A stretch of DNA of 64,000 nt from Fibrobacter succinogenes. Its GTDB lineage: Bacteria; Fibrobacterota; Fibrobacteria; Fibrobacterales; Fibrobacteraceae. Both the position numbers and the translations under genes were made by a program. Positions 9,125-17,498 of this stretch are shown piece after piece. The stretch is from positions 1 to 64,000 of the forward strand of contig CACWNW010000010.1 in NCBI GenBank assembly GCA_902762305.1, written 5' to 3'. The notes under the pieces were generated by a model. That model made no database searches, was not told the DNA's origin, and saw only the letters and a list, made by a program, of their open reading frames with translations. How positions within the stretch are numbered: position 1 is the stretch's first letter; each line of letters starts with the position of its first letter.

Positions 9125-9241
9125 ATGAAGCTCGCACAAACTGTCTTTCTAAAACAATTGATACTATTACGTATCGAATTTCTGCGATTCTTCCTTAGAA
9201 AGCAATTCCTAGCGCAGAAATCTTTCTGGAACCTTTTCTAA
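9125..9241 (+). CDS. Short ORF of 38 residues downstream of the leader, possibly a remnant
   Basis: ATG 9125 follows an AAAGGA ribosome-binding-like sequence and reads MKLAQTVFLKQLILLRIEFL and on to a stop at 9239-9241. The composition is hydrophobic and basic. It runs antisense into the last 33 bases of the LlaJI-type nuclease gene. It could be the 5' stump of a transposase or host gene cut by insertion of the restriction island, or a small peptide gene under the upstream attenuator. No function can be assigned. Confidence 0.3.
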   Translation: MKLAQTVFLKQLILLRIEFLRFFLRKQFLAQKSFWNLF

Positions 9242-10606
9242 GATTACATTACTCAAATCAGCCATATCGTCATCAGAATGAAAAGGATGTCTTTGCATAA
9301 TAGAACGAACGTCTAATAATATTCCATAAATACGATCGTATGACTTTTCCATTGATGTATTTAACCGCCACTCACATTTGGCATAACCAAAATTTTCAAG
9401 ACAATAAGATTTGCCGTCATTTTCATTCGCCGCATATGGTAATATGAATGCGTTGAAAACATTATCTCTGTCAGCATTCCGTTTATCATCTTGAGCAGAA
9501 CCATTCGACACGACAGAGGATTTTTCATTATTCTGCCCACGCAATATTGTCTCAACAAATTCAGCATATGCAATTTGCTTGAGAATCGATTCCGACCCAG
9601 GAAGAGTTTTTGGATCGCGAGCGCCCGACTTATTTTTCCCGTCATCACCATACTGGTAGTATTTAGCGTCTAGTACAAAAATTTTCTTGTTTCCTTTTAA
9701 TTCCATTATTGCATCAGGACGCAACGAGGTTTGCTTCGCCTCACATGACTTGTCATTAGCATTTCCAATTGCTTCGTTTTTTTCGAAAATAGACCACGAG
9801 CATTTTGGATAATATTTATTCTTTTCTTTTATTCCAAAAACATGATCAATCAATTTTTCCCATACATACTCGAAATCCTTCGTTCCAAAGTTCGTCTTAC
9901 AATCATCCGATTTTATTCCATGGGATTGAATGATGTCTAGCATGTTTTTGAACAATAGCAAATGCTTTTCATTGAAAGTTTTTTCAATCTTTGAACGAAT
10001 GACTGCCGAAAATACAGCCGCGTTGAAAGGAATCGTCGGCTTTTCTGGTTGTGAATAGCCCAAAAGACTTATTAATTTTTCATAAGCCTCATAAACACAA
10101 AACTTATGTATTTGTGTTATCAACTCATTTTCGTTATTCGATGATTTTTTCGTTATAAAATTGAAATAGACGGCGCTCTCATGCGGATAATTACCAGCAA
10201 TTTTCGGACGCACTCGTTTAATCGTTTTTGACCAATTAATCTTTCCCCCATCCGCTTTTTTGTAAACTGATTCTTTTTCAACATAATAACCATTATCCAA
10301 AAAAAAGCTAAAAACATGAATGTAAGCAAGTATAGGCAATTGCACACTTTCATCTTTTATAGAACTTTCTTTCTCAACTTCATTACATTTTTTCGCAAAT
10401 CTTGAAAGCACCTTTACCAAATTCAAAATATCTTTTCTAAAAAATTTCTCATCAGCAGACTCCGGCACTGAATAACCGAAGGGGAAAAATACCTTAATAT
10501 TTCCCTTATCATAACGAATGCCAACAAATCCATCTGATTGCTTGGTTCCATAAACACAAGCTTCTGAAAGAGGTAAACATTCTTTTTTCAAATTAGATTT
10601 GCTCAT
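9209..10606 (-). CDS. LlaJI-family restriction endonuclease subunit
   Basis: The 465-residue product is the likely nuclease partner of the McrB-like protein encoded 12 nt upstream. It resembles the LlaJI/YdjA restriction endonuclease family, whose R2-type subunit works with a McrB-like NTPase. A PD-(D/E)xK-type core is visible near residue 300: LRPDAIMELKG, then a strand with FVLDAKYYQYG giving Asp-x-Lys. The N-terminal half is charged and rich in Lys, Asn and Ser. The start is ATG 10606. Composition is clearly AT-rich compared with maeB upstream and the AGCS gene downstream, which fits acquisition by transfer. Substrate site is unknown. Confidence 0.8.
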   Translation of the reverse strand: MSKSNLKKECLPLSEACVYGTKQSDGFVGIRYDKGNIKVFFPFGYSVPESADEKFFRKDILNLVKVLSRFAKKCNEVEKESSIKDESVQLPILAYIHVFSFFLDNGYYVEKESVYKKADGGKINWSKTIKRVRPKIAGNYPHESAVYFNFITKKSSNNENELITQIHKFCVYEAYEKLISLLGYSQPEKPTIPFNAAVFSAVIRSKIEKTFNEKHLLLFKNMLDIIQSHGIKSDDCKTNFGTKDFEYVWEKLIDHVFGIKEKNKYYPKCSWSIFEKNEAIGNANDKSCEAKQTSLRPDAIMELKGNKKIFVLDAKYYQYGDDGKNKSGARDPKTLPGSESILKQIAYAEFVETILRGQNNEKSSVVSNGSAQDDKRNADRDNVFNAFILPYAANENDGKSYCLENFGYAKCEWRLNTSMEKSYDRIYGILLDVRSIMQRHPFHSDDDMADLSNVILEKVPERFLR

Positions 10607-10618
10607 TTAAAAAATATT

Positions 10619-12463
10619 CTACACTTCATCACTAGAAGAACTCGAAGATTTTGGCGGTTGCAAATCACTTATGGACGTATCCGTAAAAACATCAAATCCT
10701 TGCTCATTAAATTTTTCAACAAGTTCTTCTAAAGTTCTAATTTCTCCAAAATGATCAGAACGGCTAAATTTGAACGCATCATCCCAAAGATACTTGAGCA
10801 CCTTTTCGGCAAAATTATCCGATTTTACATAGAACCAGCCTCCAAGTCTCTTGTCTTCCATACTCGAAAGCCCATTTTCCAGCGCAGATTCCATAATGAC
10901 TTCATTTATCGCCTTGCGGAAGTCGCCCCATTTAACATTAGTATCAACAAGAATGTTTTTTCCATCCTTATCTTTTGCATTACGTTTAATCGTTTGGTTG
11001 TACTGGTCAGCAGAAGCGCCCGTATTTTCCAATTCGCTCGATATCTGCTTCATTGTCCAGCGGCGCTGAAACGCATTATCCAGCGTAAACACATTTTGGT
11101 CGCTTGTATTCATAGTCGCATAGATAGACAAATTTGGAGGAAGTCTAATTCCACAATACGACGAGAAATGCAAACCAATGGAAGGAATCTTTATTGCAGC
11201 CTGTGGGTCATCAGCGAAATCACTATCGTATTCAACACCAGGCTCTTTTTCCGTGACAGACGATTCTCCACCCTGTAAAATATATTCATTTAGTTCGTCA
11301 TTATTAATAGGGTATCGACTCCACCCTTCAGAATAACCATAATTTTCATTACAAACTTCTTCAGTTTTCGAAGTTTCTCCTGTTACGTATCTATCTAACA
11401 ATTGGAATGTTTCGCCAAAAATAGCAGCAGCATTTCCACGGTTGATTTCTTCGATGACAAGGAAATAAGGTTTCTGAGGATTTAAATAAGCACTGCGAAT
11501 AATTCTTGCAAATGGTCCTGGTTTAAATTCATACTTAAATTCGCCAGCACTATTCTTCTTGGGCATTATTTGACCAATAAAATCAGTATAGCAATAGTCA
11601 GGATGAAATACAGTACGGATTACCTGCTTAGCACATACCAATTTATCATTATCATCTTTATTTGCGTTATATGCCGCTATGCGATTATTTATTTCCACAT
11701 CAACAGAATGGCTCTTGCCACTACCCGGAACACCGTAGTAGATGATTTGGGAGGGGGAGAATGGAGATTGTTTTGACGCAACAACTTTCTTTTTATCTTT
11801 TTGTTCAGTAGCGTCGCATTCAGCATTTAACTCTTCATTGGGATGCTGTTCCTTCCACAACTTTTCAAACTCATCATTTCTTGCATCTTTATTTTTGTAT
11901 TTTCTTTCTTCATCGCTAATTTTTATTCCGTACAAATGAAGTTCATCTTCATTTAAAATTTTCATTTTCAGGATGGCCCAACTTGATTTCCGTCCATAAA
12001 TATTTGAAATGGCTTCAATACAATTTTTATTTACTTCTCTCCCTTGATATGTCAAGTTTTTACTAAACTTCAATTGCCTTCTTTCAAAATGTATATTAGG
12101 TTCACCTTTGTTATTTTTTCGTCTTAAATCTTTTGTTATGTACATCAACAGTTTCTGACCCGTCAATTTTTTTCCGTTTAAATAGACTTTAGGAAATAGT
12201 GATGTTAAAACAAATTCTTTATCATCGTAATCATCAAAATGTTGAAGTTTTCCGCCTTTACCTAGACCAACCATAACCTCATTTTCATCTTGAATTTTGT
12301 AATAAACCATTGCGGTTAGAATCTCGTCTATTCCAGCCTCGGTAAATGTATGCTTTTCACTCTGACCGACTTCCATTCCCCAATCAGGATTTGATCGGAA
12401 GTCATTAATTGACGGAGTCCAAACAGAAACATTGTTTGTGAATGCAGTATTTTTTAATTTCAT
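10619..12463 (-). CDS. McrB-like AAA+ restriction subunit
   Basis: This 614-residue AAA+ GTPase/ATPase of the McrB branch is predicted to drive DNA translocation for the LlaJI-type nuclease encoded next. ATG 12463 overlaps the methyltransferase stop by one base (TAATG) and follows GGAGG, so it is preferred over the ATG at 12478. The N-terminal 200 or so residues have no recognised fold and may bind target DNA. The AAA core has Walker A YYGVPGSGKS, a Walker B-like FLVIEEINRGNAAAIFGE, and the McrB signature ATMNTSDQN...LDNAFQRRW. The C-terminus is a short Ser-rich tail. Low GC matches its two operon partners. Confidence 0.88.
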   Translation of the reverse strand: MKLKNTAFTNNVSVWTPSINDFRSNPDWGMEVGQSEKHTFTEAGIDEILTAMVYYKIQDENEVMVGLGKGGKLQHFDDYDDKEFVLTSLFPKVYLNGKKLTGQKLLMYITKDLRRKNNKGEPNIHFERRQLKFSKNLTYQGREVNKNCIEAISNIYGRKSSWAILKMKILNEDELHLYGIKISDEERKYKNKDARNDEFEKLWKEQHPNEELNAECDATEQKDKKKVVASKQSPFSPSQIIYYGVPGSGKSHSVDVEINNRIAAYNANKDDNDKLVCAKQVIRTVFHPDYCYTDFIGQIMPKKNSAGEFKYEFKPGPFARIIRSAYLNPQKPYFLVIEEINRGNAAAIFGETFQLLDRYVTGETSKTEEVCNENYGYSEGWSRYPINNDELNEYILQGGESSVTEKEPGVEYDSDFADDPQAAIKIPSIGLHFSSYCGIRLPPNLSIYATMNTSDQNVFTLDNAFQRRWTMKQISSELENTGASADQYNQTIKRNAKDKDGKNILVDTNVKWGDFRKAINEVIMESALENGLSSMEDKRLGGWFYVKSDNFAEKVLKYLWDDAFKFSRSDHFGEIRTLEELVEKFNEQGFDVFTDTSISDLQPPKSSSSSSDEV

Positions 12464-13521
12464 TATAATTGCCTCCATATATGGGTTAGAAGGATTCCGA
12501 CAATGTTTACGTCCCAGCCGTTGCCTGCTCTTTTAGACAATTGGGAATATGATTGTCCGTCAAAGTTGATTTCGCAAATCTTTTTATCGCGAGAAATGTC
12601 AAATCCCATAAGGCGAAATTGTTCGTGAACGGACATCTTTCGAACAATTTCCTTGCCTTTGTCTTTGCCAGACTTCTTGGGAGGTTCAATAACACGAAGA
12701 CTATTATGTTCAGGCTGAGTAATTGTTATGCTGTACCCATCTTTCTTGATTTTCTTGTTATACACATCAAAACACAAAGGCGTTTTTACGACAAAAGAAT
12801 CAATATGATGTTTCTCCTTCAAATGAGCAATTTGTTCATCTGACAGATAAAGAAATTTTTCAGGGGAATTGTCCAAGAAATCTGCCATTTTCAAATCACT
12901 TTGGATTTCTGGAGGCTTTATTTCAAAGTTTTCCGGTAATCCACCTAATCGAGCGAACATCCAAAGGCGCTCTCTATTTTGCGGAACCCCATAATCCTTC
13001 GAGTTCAGAACAACCTTTGCCAATGTGTTTTCTTCCGTCGTGCCATATCCCATTTCAATCAAGTCTTTTACAAGTTGATCGTGGATGGGCTTAAACTTTC
13101 CAGAAGTAAAGCCTTTAACATTTTCCAAAAGGATATAATTCGGCTTTTTTACTCGACATATTCGAATGATATGTCCAAGCATTGCCCCTCGACCATAGGG
13201 ATCTTCGGTTCCCAATTGCATTCCTGCGGAAGAGAATGGCTGGCAAGGAAAACCGCCTGTAAACAAATCAAAATCAGGCAATTCATTAGGGTCAATCTGT
13301 GTGATGTCGCCCCAATTCTTTATAGGGTTTCCTTTCACGTCACGATGATTCGCATCAAATAACTTCGAAGCGTATTTATCGAACTCTGAATAACCAACAA
13401 CAGTGTAATCAAAATTCGTCAAAGCTTTTTTTGCTCTTTTCAATCCAAAGGATGCTCCGCCATAACCAGCAAAGCCTTCAAAAACTCTGAGTACATTCTT
13501 CTTCTGTCGAGTCTGGGCCAT
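12463..13521 (-). CDS. DNA (cytosine-5-)-methyltransferase
   Basis: The 352-residue C5-cytosine methyltransferase should protect host DNA from the nuclease encoded downstream. Motif I is VFEGFAGYGGASFG, motif IV is GFPCQPFSSAG with the catalytic Cys in PC, motif VI is ILLENVKGF, motif VIII is QNRERLW, and motif X is GNGWDVNIVG. All key motifs appear intact. ATG 13521 follows a GGAG. It is the first gene of a three-gene operon with one-base overlap to the McrB-like gene. LlaJI and BsuMI systems usually have two methyltransferases; only one is seen here. Recognition sequence cannot be read from the sequence. Confidence 0.95.
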   Translation of the reverse strand: MAQTRQKKNVLRVFEGFAGYGGASFGLKRAKKALTNFDYTVVGYSEFDKYASKLFDANHRDVKGNPIKNWGDITQIDPNELPDFDLFTGGFPCQPFSSAGMQLGTEDPYGRGAMLGHIIRICRVKKPNYILLENVKGFTSGKFKPIHDQLVKDLIEMGYGTTEENTLAKVVLNSKDYGVPQNRERLWMFARLGGLPENFEIKPPEIQSDLKMADFLDNSPEKFLYLSDEQIAHLKEKHHIDSFVVKTPLCFDVYNKKIKKDGYSITITQPEHNSLRVIEPPKKSGKDKGKEIVRKMSVHEQFRLMGFDISRDKKICEINFDGQSYSQLSKRAGNGWDVNIVGILLTHIWRQL

Positions 13522-13537
13522 ATCGCTCCGTGTTGAA

Positions 13538-13553
13538 AGTGAACGAGTTCACT
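13538..13553. promoter_or_regulatory. Palindrome in front of the methyltransferase gene
   Basis: agtgaa-cgag-ttcact is a perfect 6-bp inverted repeat 17 bp upstream of ATG 13521, a position suited to an operator or a leader hairpin. Confidence 0.35.
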
Positions 13554-13600
13554 CTCGTAGGAGCGATGCTTCGGGCCTAGTTTCAGGAGCCGCTTAGCGG

Positions 13601-13637
13601 GTAAAAGAAAAGGCGGGGAGCATTGCTACTCCTCGCC
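13601..13637 (-). terminator. Minus-strand hairpin with T-rich tail
   Basis: ggcggggag (13612-13620) and ctcctcgcc (13629-13637) form a 9-bp stem with one mismatch; on the minus strand it is followed by TTTTCTTTT. It would end a transcript coming from the 13.7-14.1 kb repeat region before the methyltransferase gene. Confidence 0.55.
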
Positions 13638-13768
13638 TGAAAGCGTGACATTTTCAAAAAGAACACAACGACCCGCGATGGCGCTCCACGCGCCACCATC
13701 CCGAGCGGATACAATACGCCCAGGATACAATACACCCGTGGCCTTCACGGGCGGTAGCGAGTAATTGT

Positions 13769-14111
13769 CTTATTCTTATAACCGTGAAAGTGTCTAGTTT
13801 TCAAGAGAAGAACAAGAGCGATACTCAACAAGCATTCGCTCCCATTCTTACGGGCACTTCCATGCATTTTTCTGGATACAAAAAAGGCGTGAAGTTGCCT
13901 GCACTTACCTCTTGAAGGCCTAGACTGCCCGGTTACAATAAGCACAAACAACTCACGCCCCAAAAGGCCGCATGCAACCAGGTCTATTGTCAAAAAAACA
14001 ATAAACCATGTAACAAAACGATGCGGCAAGCCAAGCCTGTCGCAGACGTGAGCGTTCGCCTTATTCTCCGCAACCATGAAAGTGTCTAGTTTTCAAGAGG
14101 AGAACAAGAGC
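13769..14111. repeat. Two direct repeat copies with structured sequence between them
   Basis: A roughly 51-bp sequence occurs at 13769-13819 and again at 14060-14111 with few differences. Each copy on the plus strand can be read from GTG 13784 or ATG 14076 as (M/V)KVSSFQE(K/E)NKS. Between them lies a hairpin with ggcgtgaagttg (13886-13897) pairing with caactcacgcc (13949-13959), which on the minus strand is followed by a T-run, and another possible stem ccgcat/atgcgg (13968-13973/14020-14025) around attgt/acaat. I cannot identify a known RNA family or gene in 13554-14265. Confidence 0.55.
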
Positions 14112-14265
14112 AAAAACTCTATTTGTCTTGAAATATAGATTATTCCGCTGTCAAAAGGTGTCGCCGCAACCGCGATGCCATAAAAAAACGCAAAATTGCC
14201 GATTTTGACCACCTGCGGGGGTCGATTCACCTCAAAAGCGCCATTTTTTCACAATTTTCGTCGAT

Positions 14266-14280
14266 TGTCATAATATGACA
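14266..14280. promoter_or_regulatory. Perfect palindrome upstream of the ORF6N gene
   Basis: tgtcata-a-tatgaca is a perfect 7+1+7 inverted repeat 76-90 bp upstream of ATG 14356, with a TATATT at 14292-14297 just after it. It is a candidate operator. Confidence 0.45.
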
Positions 14281-14310
14281 GCCAAGGAATGTATATTTTG
14301 CACGTGAGCA

Positions 14311-14348
14311 AAAAAGACCCGCAATTTCAAGCTTGTTTGCGGGCAGGA
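14311..14348 (+). repeat. Direct repeat flanking the ORF6N gene, left copy
   Basis: The 38-bp sequence starting aaaaagacccgcaatttcaa recurs at 15313-15350 with four mismatches. In this copy cccgcaa and ttgcggg also form a hairpin, and its end merges with the AGGAGG ribosome site of the ORF6N gene. Confidence 0.7.
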
Positions 14349-14355
14349 GGTATAG

Positions 14356-15294
14356 ATGAAAAAGCAAGAGGTTTTGCCGGCGAATGCTGACGAAAAGCCC
14401 GATTTTTCCCTGATAAACGAAAATTTCCTGAAGTCCCGGATTTACACGATTCGCGGAGTCAAGGTGATGCTCGATGCCGATTTGGCGGAGATTTACGGGT
14501 ACACGACCAAGCGATTCAATGAACAGGTGAAGAACAATATCGAAAAATTTGACGAAGATTTTCGTTTTCAATTAACGTCTGATGAGGTGATTACATGTTC
14601 AAGGTCGAAAAAATCGGCCTTGAACAAAGGCGGTCGCGGATCAAACATTAAATACAATCCTTTCGCCTTTACCGAGCAGGGCATTTATATGCTCATGACG
14701 GTTCTCAAGGGCGAGCGAGCCATCGCCCAAAGCAAGGCCCTCATTCGTCTTTTCAAGCAGATGAAGGACTATATCGTTGCCGAAAACCAGCAGTTGCTCG
14801 GAAACGCCGGTATCGCAGAATTCGCCGTGCAGACAGTTCAAAACACATGCGAAATAGCGTCCGTTTCCACAAGGGTCGAAACTATTTCCGGAGAAGTCCA
14901 CGACATGCGAGAAGATCTCGGCAAGATGAATCTTGACCTTCAGAAGGTCATGGAAAATTTCATCGATCCGACGACTTACAAGCATTTTCTGATTCTTGAC
15001 GGACAAAAACTTGAGTCCGATGTCGCCTTTACCAAGATTTACGGCATGGCGAAAAAGTCAATCATTATTATAGATAACTACGTGGGCGTGAAAACGCTGG
15101 ACTTGTTGCGCGGAATTGCGAAAAATGCGAGCGTACGTATTTTCAGTGAGGAATTGAACGGCAGGATTACCCCAGAAATAAAGGCAGATTACGAAAAGGC
15201 TAGACCCGATGTTTCCTTGAAAATCGAATGTCCGGAAATGTACCACCCCATAGTGGAGGAAATGTGGATGGTGTCGGCGGAGAGTGAATTTTAA
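14356..15294 (+). CDS. ORF6N-domain DNA-binding protein (phage antirepressor type)
   Basis: The 312-residue protein begins with an ORF6N domain: SRIYTIRGVKVMLDADLAEIYGYTTKRFNEQVKNN, and RFQLTSDEV, then FAFTEQGIYMLMTVLKGERA. Such domains occur in phage antirepressors and mobile-element regulators and bind DNA. A helical connector (about 150-210) leads to a C-terminal domain (about 215-312) with KSIIIIDNYVGVKTLDLLRG, found in many ORF6N proteins of unknown role. The start ATG 14356 has AGGAGG 6 nt upstream. The gene stands alone and is bounded by 38-bp direct repeats, next to the restriction-modification operon. Role in phage or island control is inferred. Confidence 0.85.
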   Translation: MKKQEVLPANADEKPDFSLINENFLKSRIYTIRGVKVMLDADLAEIYGYTTKRFNEQVKNNIEKFDEDFRFQLTSDEVITCSRSKKSALNKGGRGSNIKYNPFAFTEQGIYMLMTVLKGERAIAQSKALIRLFKQMKDYIVAENQQLLGNAGIAEFAVQTVQNTCEIASVSTRVETISGEVHDMREDLGKMNLDLQKVMENFIDPTTYKHFLILDGQKLESDVAFTKIYGMAKKSIIIIDNYVGVKTLDLLRGIAKNASVRIFSEELNGRITPEIKADYEKARPDVSLKIECPEMYHPIVEEMWMVSAESEF

Positions 15295-15312
15295 TTATGG
15301 CGAGTTCGCCAT

Positions 15313-15350
15313 AAAAAGACCCGCAATTTCAAGTATGTTTGCGTACAGGA
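15313..15350 (+). repeat. Direct repeat flanking the ORF6N gene, right copy
   Basis: Matches 14311-14348 at 34 of 38 positions; the hairpin arms of the left copy are degraded here. It begins 19 bp after the ORF6N stop. Confidence 0.7.
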
Positions 15351-15539
15351 AAACGCCACCCCCGCCCCTTTGTAGCACCTTTTCCGGCAAAAAACAGACA
15401 CAACACCAGCCACCGTCCAAAATTTTCCTATCTTTTTGCCTATCAAAGAGTTACAGGCACCCGACCTTTTGGTAAAAATTCCCGCCTGCGCGGGGATGAC
15501 ATGCTAGGGAGCGGTGCCGTTAAAAAAAAGGGAGTAAAA

Positions 15540-16973
15540 ATGGAAGCCTTTAACGCTTTTCTCGATACCATCGACGGTTACGTGTGGGGCATTCCCCTCA
15601 TCGGCATCGTCCTCTTCGTAGGCATCCTGCTCACGAGCCGCCTCGGCGTCTTGCAGGTGACAAACCTCGGCAACGCGCTGCGCTACATGCTCCACAGCGA
15701 AAAGGAAGGCGAAGGCGAAGTCTCGAGCTTTGCGGCGCTCTGCACGGCTCTTGCGGCCACCGTCGGCACGGGTAACATCGTGGGTGTCGCGACCGCCATC
15801 GGTACCGGCGGCCCGGGCGCGCTCTTCTGGATGGAAGTCGCCGCCTTCTTCGGCATGGCCACCAAGTACGCCGAAGGCTTGCTCGCGGTCAAATACCGCA
15901 AGGTCGACAACGACGGCAAGGTTCTGGGCGGCCCCTTCTACTACATCGAAACAGGTATCAAGGAGCGCTTCGGGCTCAACTTCAAGTGGCTCGCCGTATT
16001 GTTCGCCGTGTTCGGCGTGCTCGCGGGCCTGCTCGGCATCGGCACCATCACGCAGGTGAACGGCATTACCTCGGCGGTCGCAACGGTCATCCCCACCGGT
16101 GAATTCGTGAACATCGCCGGCAACTCGGTCTCTTACTCCACGGCCATTGCGGGCCTGCTCTGCGCGGCGTTCACAGCCTGCGTCATCATCGGCGGGCTCA
16201 AGCGCATCGCGAAGGTCGCACTCTACATTGTGCCGTTCATGGCCATCTTCTACATCATCTTCTGCCTGCTTATCCTGGGTTTCAACTTCTCGAACATCTC
16301 GACCGCCATCGAGACCATCATCCGCGCGGCATTCAACCCGAGCGCAGTCACCGGCGGCGTGGTGGGCACCATCTTTATCGCCATGCAGAAGGGTATCGCC
16401 CGCGGTATCTTCAGTAACGAGGCGGGCCTCGGCTCGGCCCCGATCGCTGCCGCAGCGGCCAAGACCAAGGAACCTGTTCGCCAGGGTCTCGTGTGCATGA
16501 CGGGCACCTTCATCGACACCATCGTCATCTGCTCCATGACGGGCCTTGCCATCGTGGTGACAGGCGCATGGACTCCGGAACTCGGGCTCCAGGGCGTGAA
16601 CATCACCATGGAAGCGTTCACCCGCGGGCTTTCGAACCTCCCCGCCGGCGCAAGCATCGCACCCTACGTCCTTACCGTGGCGCTCGTGTTCTTCGCGTTC
16701 ACTACCGTCCTCGGCTGGGCTTACTACTCCGAACGCTGTCTGGAATACCTTATCGGACGCGGCAAGAAAAACGCCATCCTCGCCTTCCGCTGGCTCTACG
16801 TGGCCGCCGTGTTCATCGGCCCCTACCTCACCGTCAGTGCGGTGTGGACCAGCGCCGACATCTTCAACGGGCTTATGGCCTTCCCGAACCTCGTGGCGCT
16901 GATTTTGCTCTCTGGCATTGTCGCCCGCGAGACGAAGAAGTTTTTCGTGAAGCTCGAGAAGGAGAAGAACTAG
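15540..16973 (+). CDS. Alanine/glycine:cation symporter (AGCS) family protein
   Basis: This 477-residue inner-membrane protein is predicted to take up alanine or glycine with sodium. ATG 15540 has AAGGGAG upstream; the frame extends further but without a signal. The family signatures are clear: ATVGTGNIVGVATAIGTGGPGALFWM near residue 75, GGPFYYIETGI, and SNEAGLGSAPIAAAAAKT near residue 300, along with roughly ten hydrophobic segments. It appears monocistronic. The upstream 15351-15539 stretch has a short cccgcctgcgcgggg hairpin of a dispersed-repeat kind. Substrate preference is not resolved. Confidence 0.93.
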   Translation: MEAFNAFLDTIDGYVWGIPLIGIVLFVGILLTSRLGVLQVTNLGNALRYMLHSEKEGEGEVSSFAALCTALAATVGTGNIVGVATAIGTGGPGALFWMEVAAFFGMATKYAEGLLAVKYRKVDNDGKVLGGPFYYIETGIKERFGLNFKWLAVLFAVFGVLAGLLGIGTITQVNGITSAVATVIPTGEFVNIAGNSVSYSTAIAGLLCAAFTACVIIGGLKRIAKVALYIVPFMAIFYIIFCLLILGFNFSNISTAIETIIRAAFNPSAVTGGVVGTIFIAMQKGIARGIFSNEAGLGSAPIAAAAAKTKEPVRQGLVCMTGTFIDTIVICSMTGLAIVVTGAWTPELGLQGVNITMEAFTRGLSNLPAGASIAPYVLTVALVFFAFTTVLGWAYYSERCLEYLIGRGKKNAILAFRWLYVAAVFIGPYLTVSAVWTSADIFNGLMAFPNLVALILLSGIVARETKKFFVKLEKEKN

Positions 16974-17000
16974 TATTCATCAGTCCGTTGCGTTTAATTT

Positions 17001-17498
17001 ATGCTGCTCTCTGACGAAGAAATCGAAGCGTATGAGAAGGAAGTCGAAAGGCTGCCCCTTGGCGAACTGAAAAGACGTCTCAAGGAGCTCCCTGAAGACC
17101 CTGAAGACATACGCAAGGAACTCCTCGAATTCCAAATCGAAGACGTACTCAAAGCGAACAAGGGAAAATTGATTGAGCACCTAGAGCAAAAGTACAAGCG
17201 CTCCAAGCACAAACTAACCACCACTCTCAGGGGATTCGCTCTCTTCCTTCTTGTATCGGGATTCTTCTACTACTATGTAGTCGGAGAGACCGCTCAGTTG
17301 TACACAGGCATATTTACACTTTGTGCGTGTTGGCTATTCGGCCTTTCCGCCATAATCGACCGGCGCTTCAAATTCTACATGGACCTTTACCACAGGGACG
17401 CCGACCCCACCATGTACTGGCTGAACGTGGGCGCGACATTTGTTCTAGGCGTGATGGCCTTCGCCATCGGGCTCATGAACCATCTCAAAATTTGCTAG
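17001..17498 (+). CDS. Small membrane protein with N-terminal charged helix
   Basis: The 165-residue product starts MLLSDEEIEAYEKEVERLPL. Residues 1-70 are strongly charged and helical, probably coiled. Three or so hydrophobic segments follow: about 75-95 (ALFLLVSGFFYYYVV), about 100-115 (IFTLCACWLFGLSAI), and about 140-160 (VGATFVLGVMAFAIGLM). No family is recognised. It lies 27 bp after the AGCS gene on the same strand and overlaps the convergent gene by 4 bp at its 3' end. Confidence 0.65.
   Translation: MLLSDEEIEAYEKEVERLPLGELKRRLKELPEDPEDIRKELLEFQIEDVLKANKGKLIEHLEQKYKRSKHKLTTTLRGFALFLLVSGFFYYYVVGETAQLYTGIFTLCACWLFGLSAIIDRRFKFYMDLYHRDADPTMYWLNVGATFVLGVMAFAIGLMNHLKIC

Noticed and set aside
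13745-14077. 110-codon minus-strand ORF in the repeat region
   Set aside because: It spans both repeat copies and hairpins, has no ribosome site or family pattern, and fits noncoding repeats better; kept only as part of the structured-region finding.
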